A stretch of DNA of 37,817 nucleotides from Xanthomonas cannabis pv. cannabis. Its GTDB lineage: Bacteria > Pseudomonadota > Gammaproteobacteria > Xanthomonadales > Xanthomonadaceae. The notes beneath the pieces are model-generated. The model searched no databases. It saw only the letters and a list, made by a program, of their open reading frames with translations, and was not told where the DNA came from. The position numbers and the translations under genes were made by a program. The stretch spans positions 1 through 37,817 of the forward strand of contig NZ_JSZE01000034.1 of assembly GCF_000802365.1 (NCBI RefSeq), in the 5' to 3' direction. Of this stretch, positions 8,891-16,228 are shown one piece after another (positions within the stretch are counted from its first letter, which is position 1; every line of letters begins with the position of its first letter).

Positions 8891-9892
8891 TCAATGGGGG
8901 CCGGCCTGGCCCTGCGCGGCATCCGGCGCGGTACGCGCATAGCGGGCGGCCACGAAGGCGCACACGATCAGCTGCAACTGGTGGTAGAGCATGATCGGCA
9001 GCACGATGGCTCCCAGACCGCCGCCGGCAAACATCACCTTGGCCATCGGCACGCCGGTGGCCAGGCTCTTTTTCGAGCCGCAGAAGACGATGGCGATTTC
9101 GTCCGCGCGGTTGAAGCGTAGGCGCCGTGCGATGAAGGTGATCGACAGCATCGCCACCGCCAGCAGCAGCGCGGCGGCGCCCAGGACGGCGAGCAATGCC
9201 GGCAGCGGAGTCTTCTGCCACAGCCCTTCATTCACCGATGCACTGAAGGCGGTGTAGACCACCAGCAGGATGGTGCCCTGATCGGTGTAGCGCAGCACGG
9301 CGCGATGCCGCTCGACCCAGCCACCGATCCACGGGCGCAGGAAATGGCCGGCCAGAAACGGCACCAGCAACTGCAGCAGGATCTTGCCGATGGCTTCGGC
9401 GGGATGCGCCATGGCCCCTTGGCTGCCGACCAGCGCGCCCATCAGCAAGGGCGTGAAGAACACGCCCAGCAGGCTGGACAGCGAGGCCGCACAGACCGCG
9501 GCGGGCACATTGCCGCGCGCCATCGAGGTGAAGGCGATCGACGATTGCACCGTGGACGGCAACGCGCACAGGAACAGCACGCCGATGTACAGCTCCGGCG
9601 TCAGCGCAAGATGTGCCAACGGCTTGAACAGCAGCCCCAGTAGCGGAAACAGCACAAACGTGCAGGCCAGGATCACCAGATGCAGCCGCCAGTGCAGCGC
9701 GCCGGCCTTGACCGCTTCGCGCGACAACCGCGCGCCATGCAGGAAGAACAGCGCGGCGATGGCCACATCGGTGACATCGTCCATGACCGCAGCGGCCGTG
9801 CCCGAGACCGGGAGGAACGAGGCGAGCGTGACCGTGCACAGCAGCGCGAGGGTGAACGGATCAATGCGCAACCGCGCCAGCAGCTTCTTCAT
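8891..9892 (-). CDS. bile acid:sodium symporter-like (SBF-like) transporter
   Basis: A 333-residue inner-membrane protein with about ten hydrophobic spans, of the SBF-like (YfeH/PF13593) group within the BASS/bile-acid-sodium-symporter superfamily. Recognisable segments are TDVAIAALFFLHGARLSREA near the N-terminus, FLCALPSTVQSSIAFTSMARGN in the middle (one of the crossing-helix regions) and CGSKKSLATGVPMAKVMF near the end. The real substrate is unknown; the eukaryotic name should not be read literally. No ribosome site is obvious before the ATG. It lies downstream of dnaG on the same strand after about 150 bases without a gene, so it may have its own promoter. Confidence 0.88.
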   Translation of the reverse strand: MKKLLARLRIDPFTLALLCTVTLASFLPVSGTAAAVMDDVTDVAIAALFFLHGARLSREAVKAGALHWRLHLVILACTFVLFPLLGLLFKPLAHLALTPELYIGVLFLCALPSTVQSSIAFTSMARGNVPAAVCAASLSSLLGVFFTPLLMGALVGSQGAMAHPAEAIGKILLQLLVPFLAGHFLRPWIGGWVERHRAVLRYTDQGTILLVVYTAFSASVNEGLWQKTPLPALLAVLGAAALLLAVAMLSITFIARRLRFNRADEIAIVFCGSKKSLATGVPMAKVMFAGGGLGAIVLPIMLYHQLQLIVCAFVAARYARTAPDAAQGQAGPH

Positions 9893-10044
9893 CGAGGTGG
9901 GAGGTGTCGCGCGATCACGCGCCTGGAGCGGGCCATTCTACGACGCGTGCGGGCGCAGCCTGTGTCGCCGCGTCAGCATCGTCTACGCGCGCCAGTGCAG
10001 TGATGCGCCCTGCGTCCCCTGCCACGACGCCGGCAGCCACGACA

Positions 10045-11793
10045 TCACAGTGCGGCGAGCGCCTTGAGCAACTCGCGCATTTCGTATTTATCGGTGTGGT
10101 CCAGGCCTTGCGCGCGCTGTTTGGCCTGCAGTTCTTCCACCCGCTGACGCAGCAATTGCTTGTCGAGCTGGGCAACGACGTCGTGCAGTTCGATCGCCCA
10201 GCTGTGCTCGTCGCCGGGCAGCTCCTGCGCGGCCAGTTTCTGCAGGGCCGGCAGCTCGTCGCGGTCGGTGAAATGCTCCAGCAGCGCTCCGGTGCTGATT
10301 TCCGGGCGTTGCCGCACCAGCGCCAGCAGCTCCATCAACAACTCGATGCCGGGCAGGCGCAGGCCGGAAAAATCGTGGTCGCCTTCCAGGCTCATCGCCA
10401 GCGACGGTTGTTGCAGCAGGATCGCGATCGATGCACGCACCAGGCTGCGCTTCTGCGTGGGGGCCACCATGCGCGCGGGTGGCCGCGCTTTGGCCGGGGA
10501 CTGTTGCGCAGCGGTGCTCGCGCCGACGCCGGTCATGCGCGCCAGTTCCTGCTTCATCAGATCGCCGAATGCGCCTTCCGGGATCTGCGCCAGCATCGGA
10601 CGTGCGCGTTCGGCCAGGCGTGCCTTGCCGTCCAGCGTGTGCAGGTTGATCTCGCGCGACATCTCGTCGAAGAAGAACTGCGACAGCGGGGTGGCCTGTT
10701 TCAGGCGCTGATCGAAGGCCTGCGCGCCTTCCTTGCGCACGATGGTGTCGGGGTCCTCGCCATCGGGCAGGAACAGGAAGAACGCCTGGCGGCCGTCCTT
10801 CATGCGCGGCAGCACCGATTCGAGCGCACGCCAGCCGGCCTTGCGCCCGGCGTTGTCGCCGTCGAAACAAAAGTACACATCCGGCGCGTTGCGGAACAGC
10901 AGCTCGGCATGTTCGGGTGTGGTGGCGGTGCCCAGCGTGGCCACCGCCTGGGTGACGCCGAACTGGAACAGCGAGACCACGTCCATGTAGCCCTCGACCA
11001 CGATCAGCCGTTCGATCTTCTGATTGGCCTGGCGCACCTGCCACAGGCCGTACAGCTCGCGGCCCTTGTGGAATAGTGCGGTTTCCGGCGAGTTGAGGTA
11101 CTTCGGGCCCGGGTCGCGGCCGTCGGCCGGCGCGCCCATGATGCGGCCGCCGAAGGCGATCACACGGCCGCGGCGGTCGAAGATCGGGAACATCACCCGG
11201 TCGCGGAACTTGTCGTAGACGTGGCCGCGATCGTTCTTGGAAAACAGCCCGGCGCGTTCGAGTACGCTCATGCGGCGCGCATCGGTGCCCAGGGTGTCCT
11301 TCAAAGCGCTGTAGCCGTCGGGGGCGTAGCCGATCTGGAAGCGTGCCTGGTTGTCGGCATCCACGCCGCGCCCGTCCAGGTAATCGCGGGCGCGGTCGCT
11401 GCCTTCGAGCTGGCGCTGAAAGAACTTGGTGGCCGCTTCCAGTGCCGAATACAGCTCGCGGCTGTCGTCCTGCTGTTGCGGCGTGCGCTGCTGGGTGTCG
11501 CGCGGGATGTCCATGCCGGCACGCTTGGCCAGCTCGTCGACCGCATCGAGAAACTCGAGGCGGTCGTAGTTCATCAGAAAACTAATGGCGGTGCCGTGCG
11601 CGCCGCAGCCGAAGCAGTGGTAGAACTGCTTGGTGGGCGAGACCGTGAACGAAGCCGAGCGTTCGTCATGGAACGGGCAGCGCGCGGAGTATTCCTTGCC
11701 CTGGCGCTTGAGCGGCACCCGGCCGCCCACCACCTCGACGATGTCGGTGCGTGCGAGCAGTTCGTCGATGAATGCGTCGGGGATGCGGGCCAT
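10045..11793 (-). CDS. dnaG: DNA primase
   Basis: Synthesises RNA primers at the replication fork. The 582-residue protein has the normal three-part plan: an N-terminal zinc ribbon with ligands C39, H42, C60 and C63 (CPFH and CFGC), the RNA-polymerase domain with the DRVMFPIFDRRGRVIAFGGR signature, the Toprim acidic motif in VVEGYMDV and FDGDNAGRKAGWRA, and a C-terminal DnaB-interaction domain that is less conserved. The ATG start at 11793 is well placed. Unlike the classical order, rpoD does not follow it; an SBF-like transporter does. Confidence 0.98.
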   Translation of the reverse strand: MARIPDAFIDELLARTDIVEVVGGRVPLKRQGKEYSARCPFHDERSASFTVSPTKQFYHCFGCGAHGTAISFLMNYDRLEFLDAVDELAKRAGMDIPRDTQQRTPQQQDDSRELYSALEAATKFFQRQLEGSDRARDYLDGRGVDADNQARFQIGYAPDGYSALKDTLGTDARRMSVLERAGLFSKNDRGHVYDKFRDRVMFPIFDRRGRVIAFGGRIMGAPADGRDPGPKYLNSPETALFHKGRELYGLWQVRQANQKIERLIVVEGYMDVVSLFQFGVTQAVATLGTATTPEHAELLFRNAPDVYFCFDGDNAGRKAGWRALESVLPRMKDGRQAFFLFLPDGEDPDTIVRKEGAQAFDQRLKQATPLSQFFFDEMSREINLHTLDGKARLAERARPMLAQIPEGAFGDLMKQELARMTGVGASTAAQQSPAKARPPARMVAPTQKRSLVRASIAILLQQPSLAMSLEGDHDFSGLRLPGIELLMELLALVRQRPEISTGALLEHFTDRDELPALQKLAAQELPGDEHSWAIELHDVVAQLDKQLLRQRVEELQAKQRAQGLDHTDKYEMRELLKALAAL

Positions 11794-11885
11794 CCCGCTA
11801 GGATATCCCAGCAGCTGGCACCGGCTGGCGTCAGCGGTCCATGGGTGGCGCAGCAGTCAGGCGTGAGGCAGCGTGCGGCGCGGTT

Positions 11886-12842
11886 TCAGGGCCGCGACGC
11901 TGCCTGTGGCTGGTTCGGCGGCACCACGGCATCCGTGGTTGCAATGACGTGCGGCGGATGCTCGGGGTCGACCCCGGCCTCGCGCAGTTTGCGATGCGAG
12001 CGCACGCGCTCGTCGATCACCGCGGTCAGCAACGCGCCGACGAAGAACACCACCGAGGCGTAGTACATCCACACCAGCAGGATCACCAGCGTGCCCATCG
12101 ACCCGTAGGCGCTGCCGGGCGCGGCCTTGGCGATGTACACGCCGATGGCATAGCGGCCCAGCGCAAACAACAAGGCCGTGATGACGCCACCGACAAAGGC
12201 TTGTCGCCAGTTCACGGTGCGATCGGGCAGGTAGCGATACAGGAACGCAAAGGCCAGCGAGTACAGCGCCAGCGTAGTGACATACCCCACCGCAGGCAGT
12301 ACCGAGGGCAGCCGCGCGAACACCACCTGCAATGCGGTGGTCGCAATCATCGACACGATCAACAGGAAGCCCAGCGCCAGGATCACGCCGAACGAAAAGA
12401 CGCGCTTCTTCAGCCACGCCATGAGTCCTTCCAGGCGCTGTTTGTCGGTACGGAAGATCAGGTTCAGGGCGTTCTGCAGCTGCGCGAATACCGCAGTGGC
12501 ACCGACGAACAGCAACAGCGTGCTCCACAGACCCGCCAACGATCCGACCCCGGGTTGATCGGTGGCGTTGCGGATCACCGTATCGGCCACTTCGGCGGCG
12601 CTGCCGCCGGCCAGTTGCGCGATCTGCTGCACCAGCGCTTCCTGCGCCGGCGGATACAGCGATGCGGTCAGCCACAACAGCAGCACCAGCAGCGGTGCCA
12701 GCGACAACAAGGCATAGAACGACAGCGACGCGGCCTGCGTCATCACATCGATTTCGAGAAAGCGATTGAGCAGCGCCATCGGCAGACTGCGTTGCAGGCG
12801 GCCCAGATGTTTCTGCAGGTGTTCGGTCGAGAGCTTCGTCAC
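11886..12842 (-). CDS. YihY/BrkB-family inner-membrane protein
   Basis: A 318-residue protein of the YihY/BrkB family (historically misnamed ribonuclease BN). It has about six membrane spans; landmarks are QAASLSFYALLSLAPLLVLLLW near residue 35, the central WRQAFVGGVITALLFALGRYAIGVYI and GSAYGSMGTLVILLVWMYYASVVFFVGA, followed by a hydrophilic C-terminal tail. The function of the family is not settled; transport or envelope roles have been proposed. I place the start at GTG 12842 because AAGGA precedes it by nine bases. An ATG at 12908 would add 22 residues that do not look family-like. It lies between yqeY and dnaG on the same strand. Confidence 0.87.
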   Translation of the reverse strand: MTKLSTEHLQKHLGRLQRSLPMALLNRFLEIDVMTQAASLSFYALLSLAPLLVLLLWLTASLYPPAQEALVQQIAQLAGGSAAEVADTVIRNATDQPGVGSLAGLWSTLLLFVGATAVFAQLQNALNLIFRTDKQRLEGLMAWLKKRVFSFGVILALGFLLIVSMIATTALQVVFARLPSVLPAVGYVTTLALYSLAFAFLYRYLPDRTVNWRQAFVGGVITALLFALGRYAIGVYIAKAAPGSAYGSMGTLVILLVWMYYASVVFFVGALLTAVIDERVRSHRKLREAGVDPEHPPHVIATTDAVVPPNQPQAASRP

Positions 12843-13006
12843 CGGCGAGGGTCCTTGAGGCAGACGGTCATGCGCGCAGAGGTCGTCAGGCAGTCCCGGG
12901 TGCGGCATGCCTCGCCCGCGTCTGCGCTGGCGACCCGTTCTAACAGGGCACTATCGAAGGTCTGGTGAAAGCGCCGGCAGTGGTGTTGCTGTGTGCGTAC
13001 GCAAGC

Positions 13007-13207
13007 ATGCCTGCAACCTGCCTGTTGCACGTCGCGGCTGTGGCGCGCGCAGACGGCGGTTTCGAGCGCCTGCACCGTCGCGATGGGGCGGCTCTGGATG
13101 AGCCGTGATGGAATCTGCAAGCGATCTGCGCGCAACGCGACACGCAGCCGCGGGGCAACACTGCGCTGCGCCTGCCGGTGGACTGCGCGCAGGTCGCCGG
13201 CAATTAG
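13007..13207 (+). pseudogene. possible decayed gene remnant of unknown identity
   Basis: Between the BrkB and YqeY genes about 500 bases hold no intact gene. From an ATG at 13007 one frame reads a signal-like start (MPATCLLHVAAVARADGGF), meets TGA at 13106-13108, and continues in frame to TAG at 13205-13207 (WNLQAICAQRDTQPRGNTAL onward) with strongly G/C-ending codons on both sides of the stop. This looks like a small exported protein gene broken by one stop codon. I do not recognise the product. It could equally be chance open sequence in G+C-rich DNA, so confidence is low. Confidence 0.25.
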
Positions 13208-13348
13208 CTACACGGCGCGTGCATCAGCTGCAGAGGTGCACTGCGCATCACGCCTTGGGCATCAATTGCAGACGCACCCTGCAACAGCCCGGCGAGTGTC
13301 GCGGCGATCGTGCCGTGTCGCGGCCGAACGACCACGACACGGCATGGC

Positions 13349-13795
13349 TCAGCCGGCCAGCTGTTGCTTGACCAGCGTGGAGACCAAGCCCATGTCGGCC
13401 TGTCCGGCGAGCTTGGGCTTGAGCGCACCCATCAGCTTGCCGATATCGGCCGGGCTGCTGGCGCCGGTTTCGGCGATGGCGGCCTGGATGGCCGCCACGA
13501 TCTCGGCTTCGCCCATCTTGGCCGGCAGGTAACGCTCGATCACCACGATTTCCTCGCGCTCGATCTGCGCCAGGTCTTCGCGCGCGGCGCCTTCGTATTG
13601 GGTGACCGAGTCCTTGCGCTGTTTGACCATCTTGTCGAGCACGGCGATGACGGCGGCATCGTCCATCTCGATGCGCTCGTCCACTTCCTTCTGCTTGATC
13701 GCGGCGTTGATCAGCCGGATCACGCCCAGGCTGTGCTTGTCGCCGGACTTCATCGCGGCCTTCATGTCATCGGTGAGCTGCTGCTTGAGGGGCAT
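13349..13795 (-). CDS. yqeY: GatB/YqeY domain protein
   Basis: A 148-residue cytoplasmic protein that is entirely one YqeY domain, the fold also appended to GatB and some glutaminyl-tRNA synthetases. Family segments visible are MPLKQQLTDDMKAAMKSGDK, LGVIRLINAAIKQKEVD, the EREEIVVIERYLPAKM stretch and the final GKLMGALKPKLAGQADMGLV. Its molecular role is unclear; tRNA binding related to amidotransferase function is suspected from the domain. AGGAG precedes the ATG by eight bases. It follows rpsU on the same strand, beyond a strong terminator, and is a common member of this cluster in gammaproteobacteria. Confidence 0.95.
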   Translation of the reverse strand: MPLKQQLTDDMKAAMKSGDKHSLGVIRLINAAIKQKEVDERIEMDDAAVIAVLDKMVKQRKDSVTQYEGAAREDLAQIEREEIVVIERYLPAKMGEAEIVAAIQAAIAETGASSPADIGKLMGALKPKLAGQADMGLVSTLVKQQLAG

Positions 13796-13927
13796 GGGGT
13801 GACTCCTGGGTGGCAGGTGAGAGGTGTCGACGCGCGCTGTCGGGCGCCTGCGTCGGCATAGAGGGAATGGGGTAGCGGCGTCTGGTCCGGCGCTGAGTAC
13901 CTGGCGGGACGGCTGCAGGCCAATACA

Positions 13928-13958
13928 AAAAGCCGGCGACGCTTGCGCGTGCCGGCTC
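13928..13958 (-). terminator. intrinsic terminator after rpsU
   Basis: On the minus strand AGCCGGC (complement of 13952-13958) pairs with GCCGGCT (complement of 13932-13938), extended by an inner ACGC/GCGT pairing, and is followed by TTTTT (complement of 13928-13932). It lies 64 bases after the rpsU stop and before yqeY. This recalls the terminator between rpsU and dnaG in the E. coli macromolecular-synthesis operon, which limits read-through into the downstream genes. Confidence 0.85.
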
Positions 13959-14021
13959 TTGGGTTCAATCCCGCTGGGCCGCGCCTACAGCGCATGCCCG
14001 GCGGCAAGGAACCGCGTTCGA

Positions 14022-14237
14022 TCAGTACAAGCGCTGGCGCTTGGTGACGTCGCGCGAGGAACGACGCAGCTGACGCTTCACGGCAGCGGCAGCCTTGCGC
14101 TTACGCTCCTGGGTCGGCTTTTCATAGAACTCGCGCTTGCGGGTCTCGGCCAGCACGCCGGCCTTTTCGCAGGTGCGCTTGAAACGGCGGAGCGCAAATT
14201 CGAAGGGCTCGTTCTCGCGGACTTTAACGCTGGGCAT
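14022..14237 (-). CDS. rpsU: 30S ribosomal protein S21
   Basis: A 71-residue, strongly basic ribosomal protein that joins the small subunit near the 3' end of 16S rRNA and helps initiation. The sequence [20 protein letters not shown], the [15 protein letters not shown] centre and the basic C-terminus ([14 protein letters not shown]) are diagnostic and the length is exactly typical. GGAG precedes the ATG by about six bases. It is divergent from tsaD, the conserved arrangement of the rpsU-dnaG region, and has its own near-consensus promoter and terminator. Confidence 0.98.
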
Positions 14238-14333
14238 GTGTTCTCCAGAAAATGGGATTTCCGTCCGGGAGCCCCGGGCGGGTGCGAGCGGACTCGCGTG
14301 ACGGAATTTCCGGGTTGCCCCGGCGAGCCGCGC

Positions 14334-14361
14334 ATTATAACGACTTGCAAGCGGCCTGCAA
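14334..14361 (-). promoter_or_regulatory. sigma-70-type promoter for rpsU
   Basis: On the minus strand a perfect TATAAT (complement of 14334-14339) is preceded at 16 bases by TTGCAG (complement of 14356-14361), a weak match to TTGACA. A start near 14327 would give an rpsU leader of about 90 bases that is G+C-rich and can form short hairpins, for example GCGAG (14284-14288) with CTCGC (14293-14297). The perfect -10 box fits a highly expressed ribosomal protein gene. Confidence 0.65.
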
Positions 14362-14517
14362 GCCCCGGGTGAAAATTGCCGGGAACGGCGCGGCAGAGCG
14401 TGCGTCGGCGCGCGTTTCCCGGCAGCCGACGCGGCGGCTGCGCACCTGCGGGTCGGCGCATCTGCGCAACCCAAAAGCTGCGAAAATGCGGGCCTGTTCC
14501 TTGTCTGCCGAGTTGCC

Positions 14518-15582
14518 GTGAAAGTCCTTGGGATCGAATCATCGTGCGATGAGACCGGCGTGGCGGTCTATGACACGGCTTTGTCCGGCGTGCCGGCGCT
14601 GCGCGCCCACGCGGTCTACAGCCAGATTGCGCTGCATGCCGAGTATGGCGGCGTGGTGCCGGAGCTGGCCAGCCGCGACCACGTGCGCAAGCTGCTGCCG
14701 CTGATCCGCCAGACCCTAGGCGAGGCCGGGCTGCGGATCGACGAACTGGATGGCGTGGCCTACACGGCCGGGCCCGGGTTGGTCGGCGCGCTGCTGGTCG
14801 GTGCCGGGGTGGCGCGGTCGCTGGCCTGGGCGCTGGACGTGCCGGCGATCGGCGTGCATCACATGGAAGGTCATCTGCTGGCGCCGCTGATGGAAGACGA
14901 CCCACCGCAGCCGCCGTTCGTGGCCTTGCTGGTGTCGGGCGGGCATACCCAATTGGTGTCGGTGAAGGCGCTGGGCAGCTACGAAGTGCTGGGCGAGACG
15001 CTGGACGATGCGGCCGGCGAGGCCTTCGACAAGACCGCCAAGATGATGGGCCTGCCGTATCCCGGTGGCCCGCAGCTGGCGGCGCTGGCCGAAACCGGCA
15101 CGCCGGGGCGCTACAGGTTTGCGCGGCCGATGACCGACCGGCCGGGGCTGGATTTCAGTTTCAGCGGACTCAAGACCCAGGTGCTGCTGGCCTGGCGCAA
15201 CAGCGACCAGTCAGACACTACCCGGGCGGACATCGCGCGCGGCTTCGAGGACGCGGTGGTGGAGACGCTGGCCATCAAATGCCTGCGCGCGCTGGATGCG
15301 GTCGGTTGCGACACCCTGGTGGTGGCCGGCGGGGTGGGCGCCAACAAGCGCCTGCGTGCGCAGCTGCAGGAGGCCGCGCAGCGCCGCGGGGGCAGGGTCT
15401 GCTTCCCGCGCCCAGCCTTGTGCACCGACAACGGCGCCATGATCGCCTTCGCCGGCGCACTGCGCCTGGAGGCCGGCGAACGCGCCGACGCGGCGCTGCA
15501 TGTGACGCCGCGTTGGGATATGGCTGCGCTGCCGCCATTGGCGGCGGCGCGGGATTCGGGAGTGGGGATTGGGGATTCGTAG
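14518..15582 (+). CDS. tsaD: tRNA N6-adenosine threonylcarbamoyltransferase
   Basis: Transfers the threonylcarbamoyl group to A37 of ANN-decoding tRNAs (t6A), working with TsaB, TsaC and TsaE. The 354-residue ASKHA-fold protein opens with the family hallmark [17 protein letters not shown] and carries the metal motif HMEGH (His115 and His119), the [11 protein letters not shown] loop and the [10 protein letters not shown] nucleotide-binding segment near residue 270. The start is GTG without a clear ribosome site. The final ten residues ([10 protein letters not shown]) and the stop are encoded by the left arm of an intergenic repeat, so the original C-terminus probably ended differently. It is divergent from rpsU. 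Confidence 0.97.
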
Positions 15583-15652
15583 AAGCTAGCCCTTTCACCT
15601 GCTTTCTGTTGCGCTCTTGCGAATCCCGACTCCCCAATCCCAAATCTCGGCT
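15550..15652. repeat. Xanthomonas-type intergenic inverted repeat overlapping the tsaD 3' end
   Basis: Left arm gggattcgggagtggggatt (from 15551) continues to ATTCGTAG, and the right arm (about 15616-15650) reads TTGCGAATCCCGACTCCCC and onward; they are near reverse complements separated by about 30 bases. The unit matches the copy at 3326-3413. The arm encodes the last ten codons and the stop of tsaD and ends just before the folB ATG, so it may also affect folB translation through RNA folding. Confidence 0.8.
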
Positions 15653-15655
15653 CCC

Positions 15656-16012
15656 ATGGATAAAGTGTTTATTGAAGGTCTCGACATCGATGCGCTGATC
15701 GGCATCTACGATTGGGAGCGGCGCATTCGCCAGACGCTGCGGTTCGATCTGGAGATGGGGTTCGACAACCGCATCCCGGCTGCCAGCGACGACATCGCCG
15801 ACACGCTGAACTACAAGGCGGTGAGCAAGCGCCTGATCGAGTTCGTGCAGGCGTCGGATTTCGGGCTGGTCGAAACCCTGGCCGAGCGCTGCGCGGCGAT
15901 CGTGCTGGACGAATTCGGCGTGCAGTGGCTGCGGCTGAAGCTGAGCAAGCCCGGTGCTGTGCGCGGGGCGCAGGCAGTGGGCGTGATCATCGAGCGGGGA
16001 CGCGCCGCCTGA
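15656..16012 (+). CDS. folB: dihydroneopterin aldolase
   Basis: Cleaves 7,8-dihydroneopterin to 6-hydroxymethyl-dihydropterin and glycolaldehyde in folate synthesis. The 118-residue length is normal. Family features are the opening DKVFIEGLDIDALIGIYDWE, the ALNYK-like segment (TLNYKAVSKRL), VETLAERCA containing the active-site glutamate region, and LKLSKPGAVRGAQAVGV with the catalytic lysine. ATG 15656 is chosen because the family begins there; open sequence upstream belongs to the repeat. It follows tsaD in the same direction, as in other gammaproteobacteria. Confidence 0.96.
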   Translation: MDKVFIEGLDIDALIGIYDWERRIRQTLRFDLEMGFDNRIPAASDDIADTLNYKAVSKRLIEFVQASDFGLVETLAERCAAIVLDEFGVQWLRLKLSKPGAVRGAQAVGVIIERGRAA

Positions 16013-16130
16013 GTGTCGCGAACCGTCCGCCTGGCTTGCATGCCTGGATCCCGGAGTATCGAAGGTTGCGGCGGACCAGGCGCTGCGCCATTGCCGCTCC
16101 GACGGCAACATGCCGTGCAACCGGCCTCTA

Positions 16131-16155
16131 CAAATCCCCAATCTCGAATCCCGGC
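16131..16155. repeat. single arm of the intergenic repeat family
   Basis: CAAATCCCCAATCTCGAATC followed by CCGG matches the right-hand arm of the copies at 3326-3413 and 15550-15652. No matching left arm is evident after folB, so this is a half copy. It lies in the folB to beta-glucosidase gap (16013-16228), which otherwise holds the operator-like site described separately. Confidence 0.6.
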
Positions 16156-16204
16156 CGTCAAAACTTGCCCTCCCGCAGTCGCGTCAGGCTAGAATTGCCG
16201 GCCA

Positions 16205-16218
16205 TGTAAACGTTTTCT
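16205..16218 (+). promoter_or_regulatory. LacI-type operator-like palindrome upstream of the beta-glucosidase gene
   Basis: TGTAAACGTTTTCT has the CG-centred AAACGTTT core typical of LacI/GalR-family operators (GTAAAC facing GTTTTC, one mismatch). It lies about 11 bases before the GH3 gene start and its AAGGA ribosome site, where a bound repressor would block transcription. No regulator gene is in the window, so the assignment rests on the palindrome and position. Confidence 0.4.
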
Positions 16219-16228
16219 CAAGGATCTC

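Noticed and set aside
9904..11076. 390-codon plus-strand frame opposite dnaG
   Set aside because: Antisense of an unmistakable primase; composition is biased toward Gln, His and Arg.
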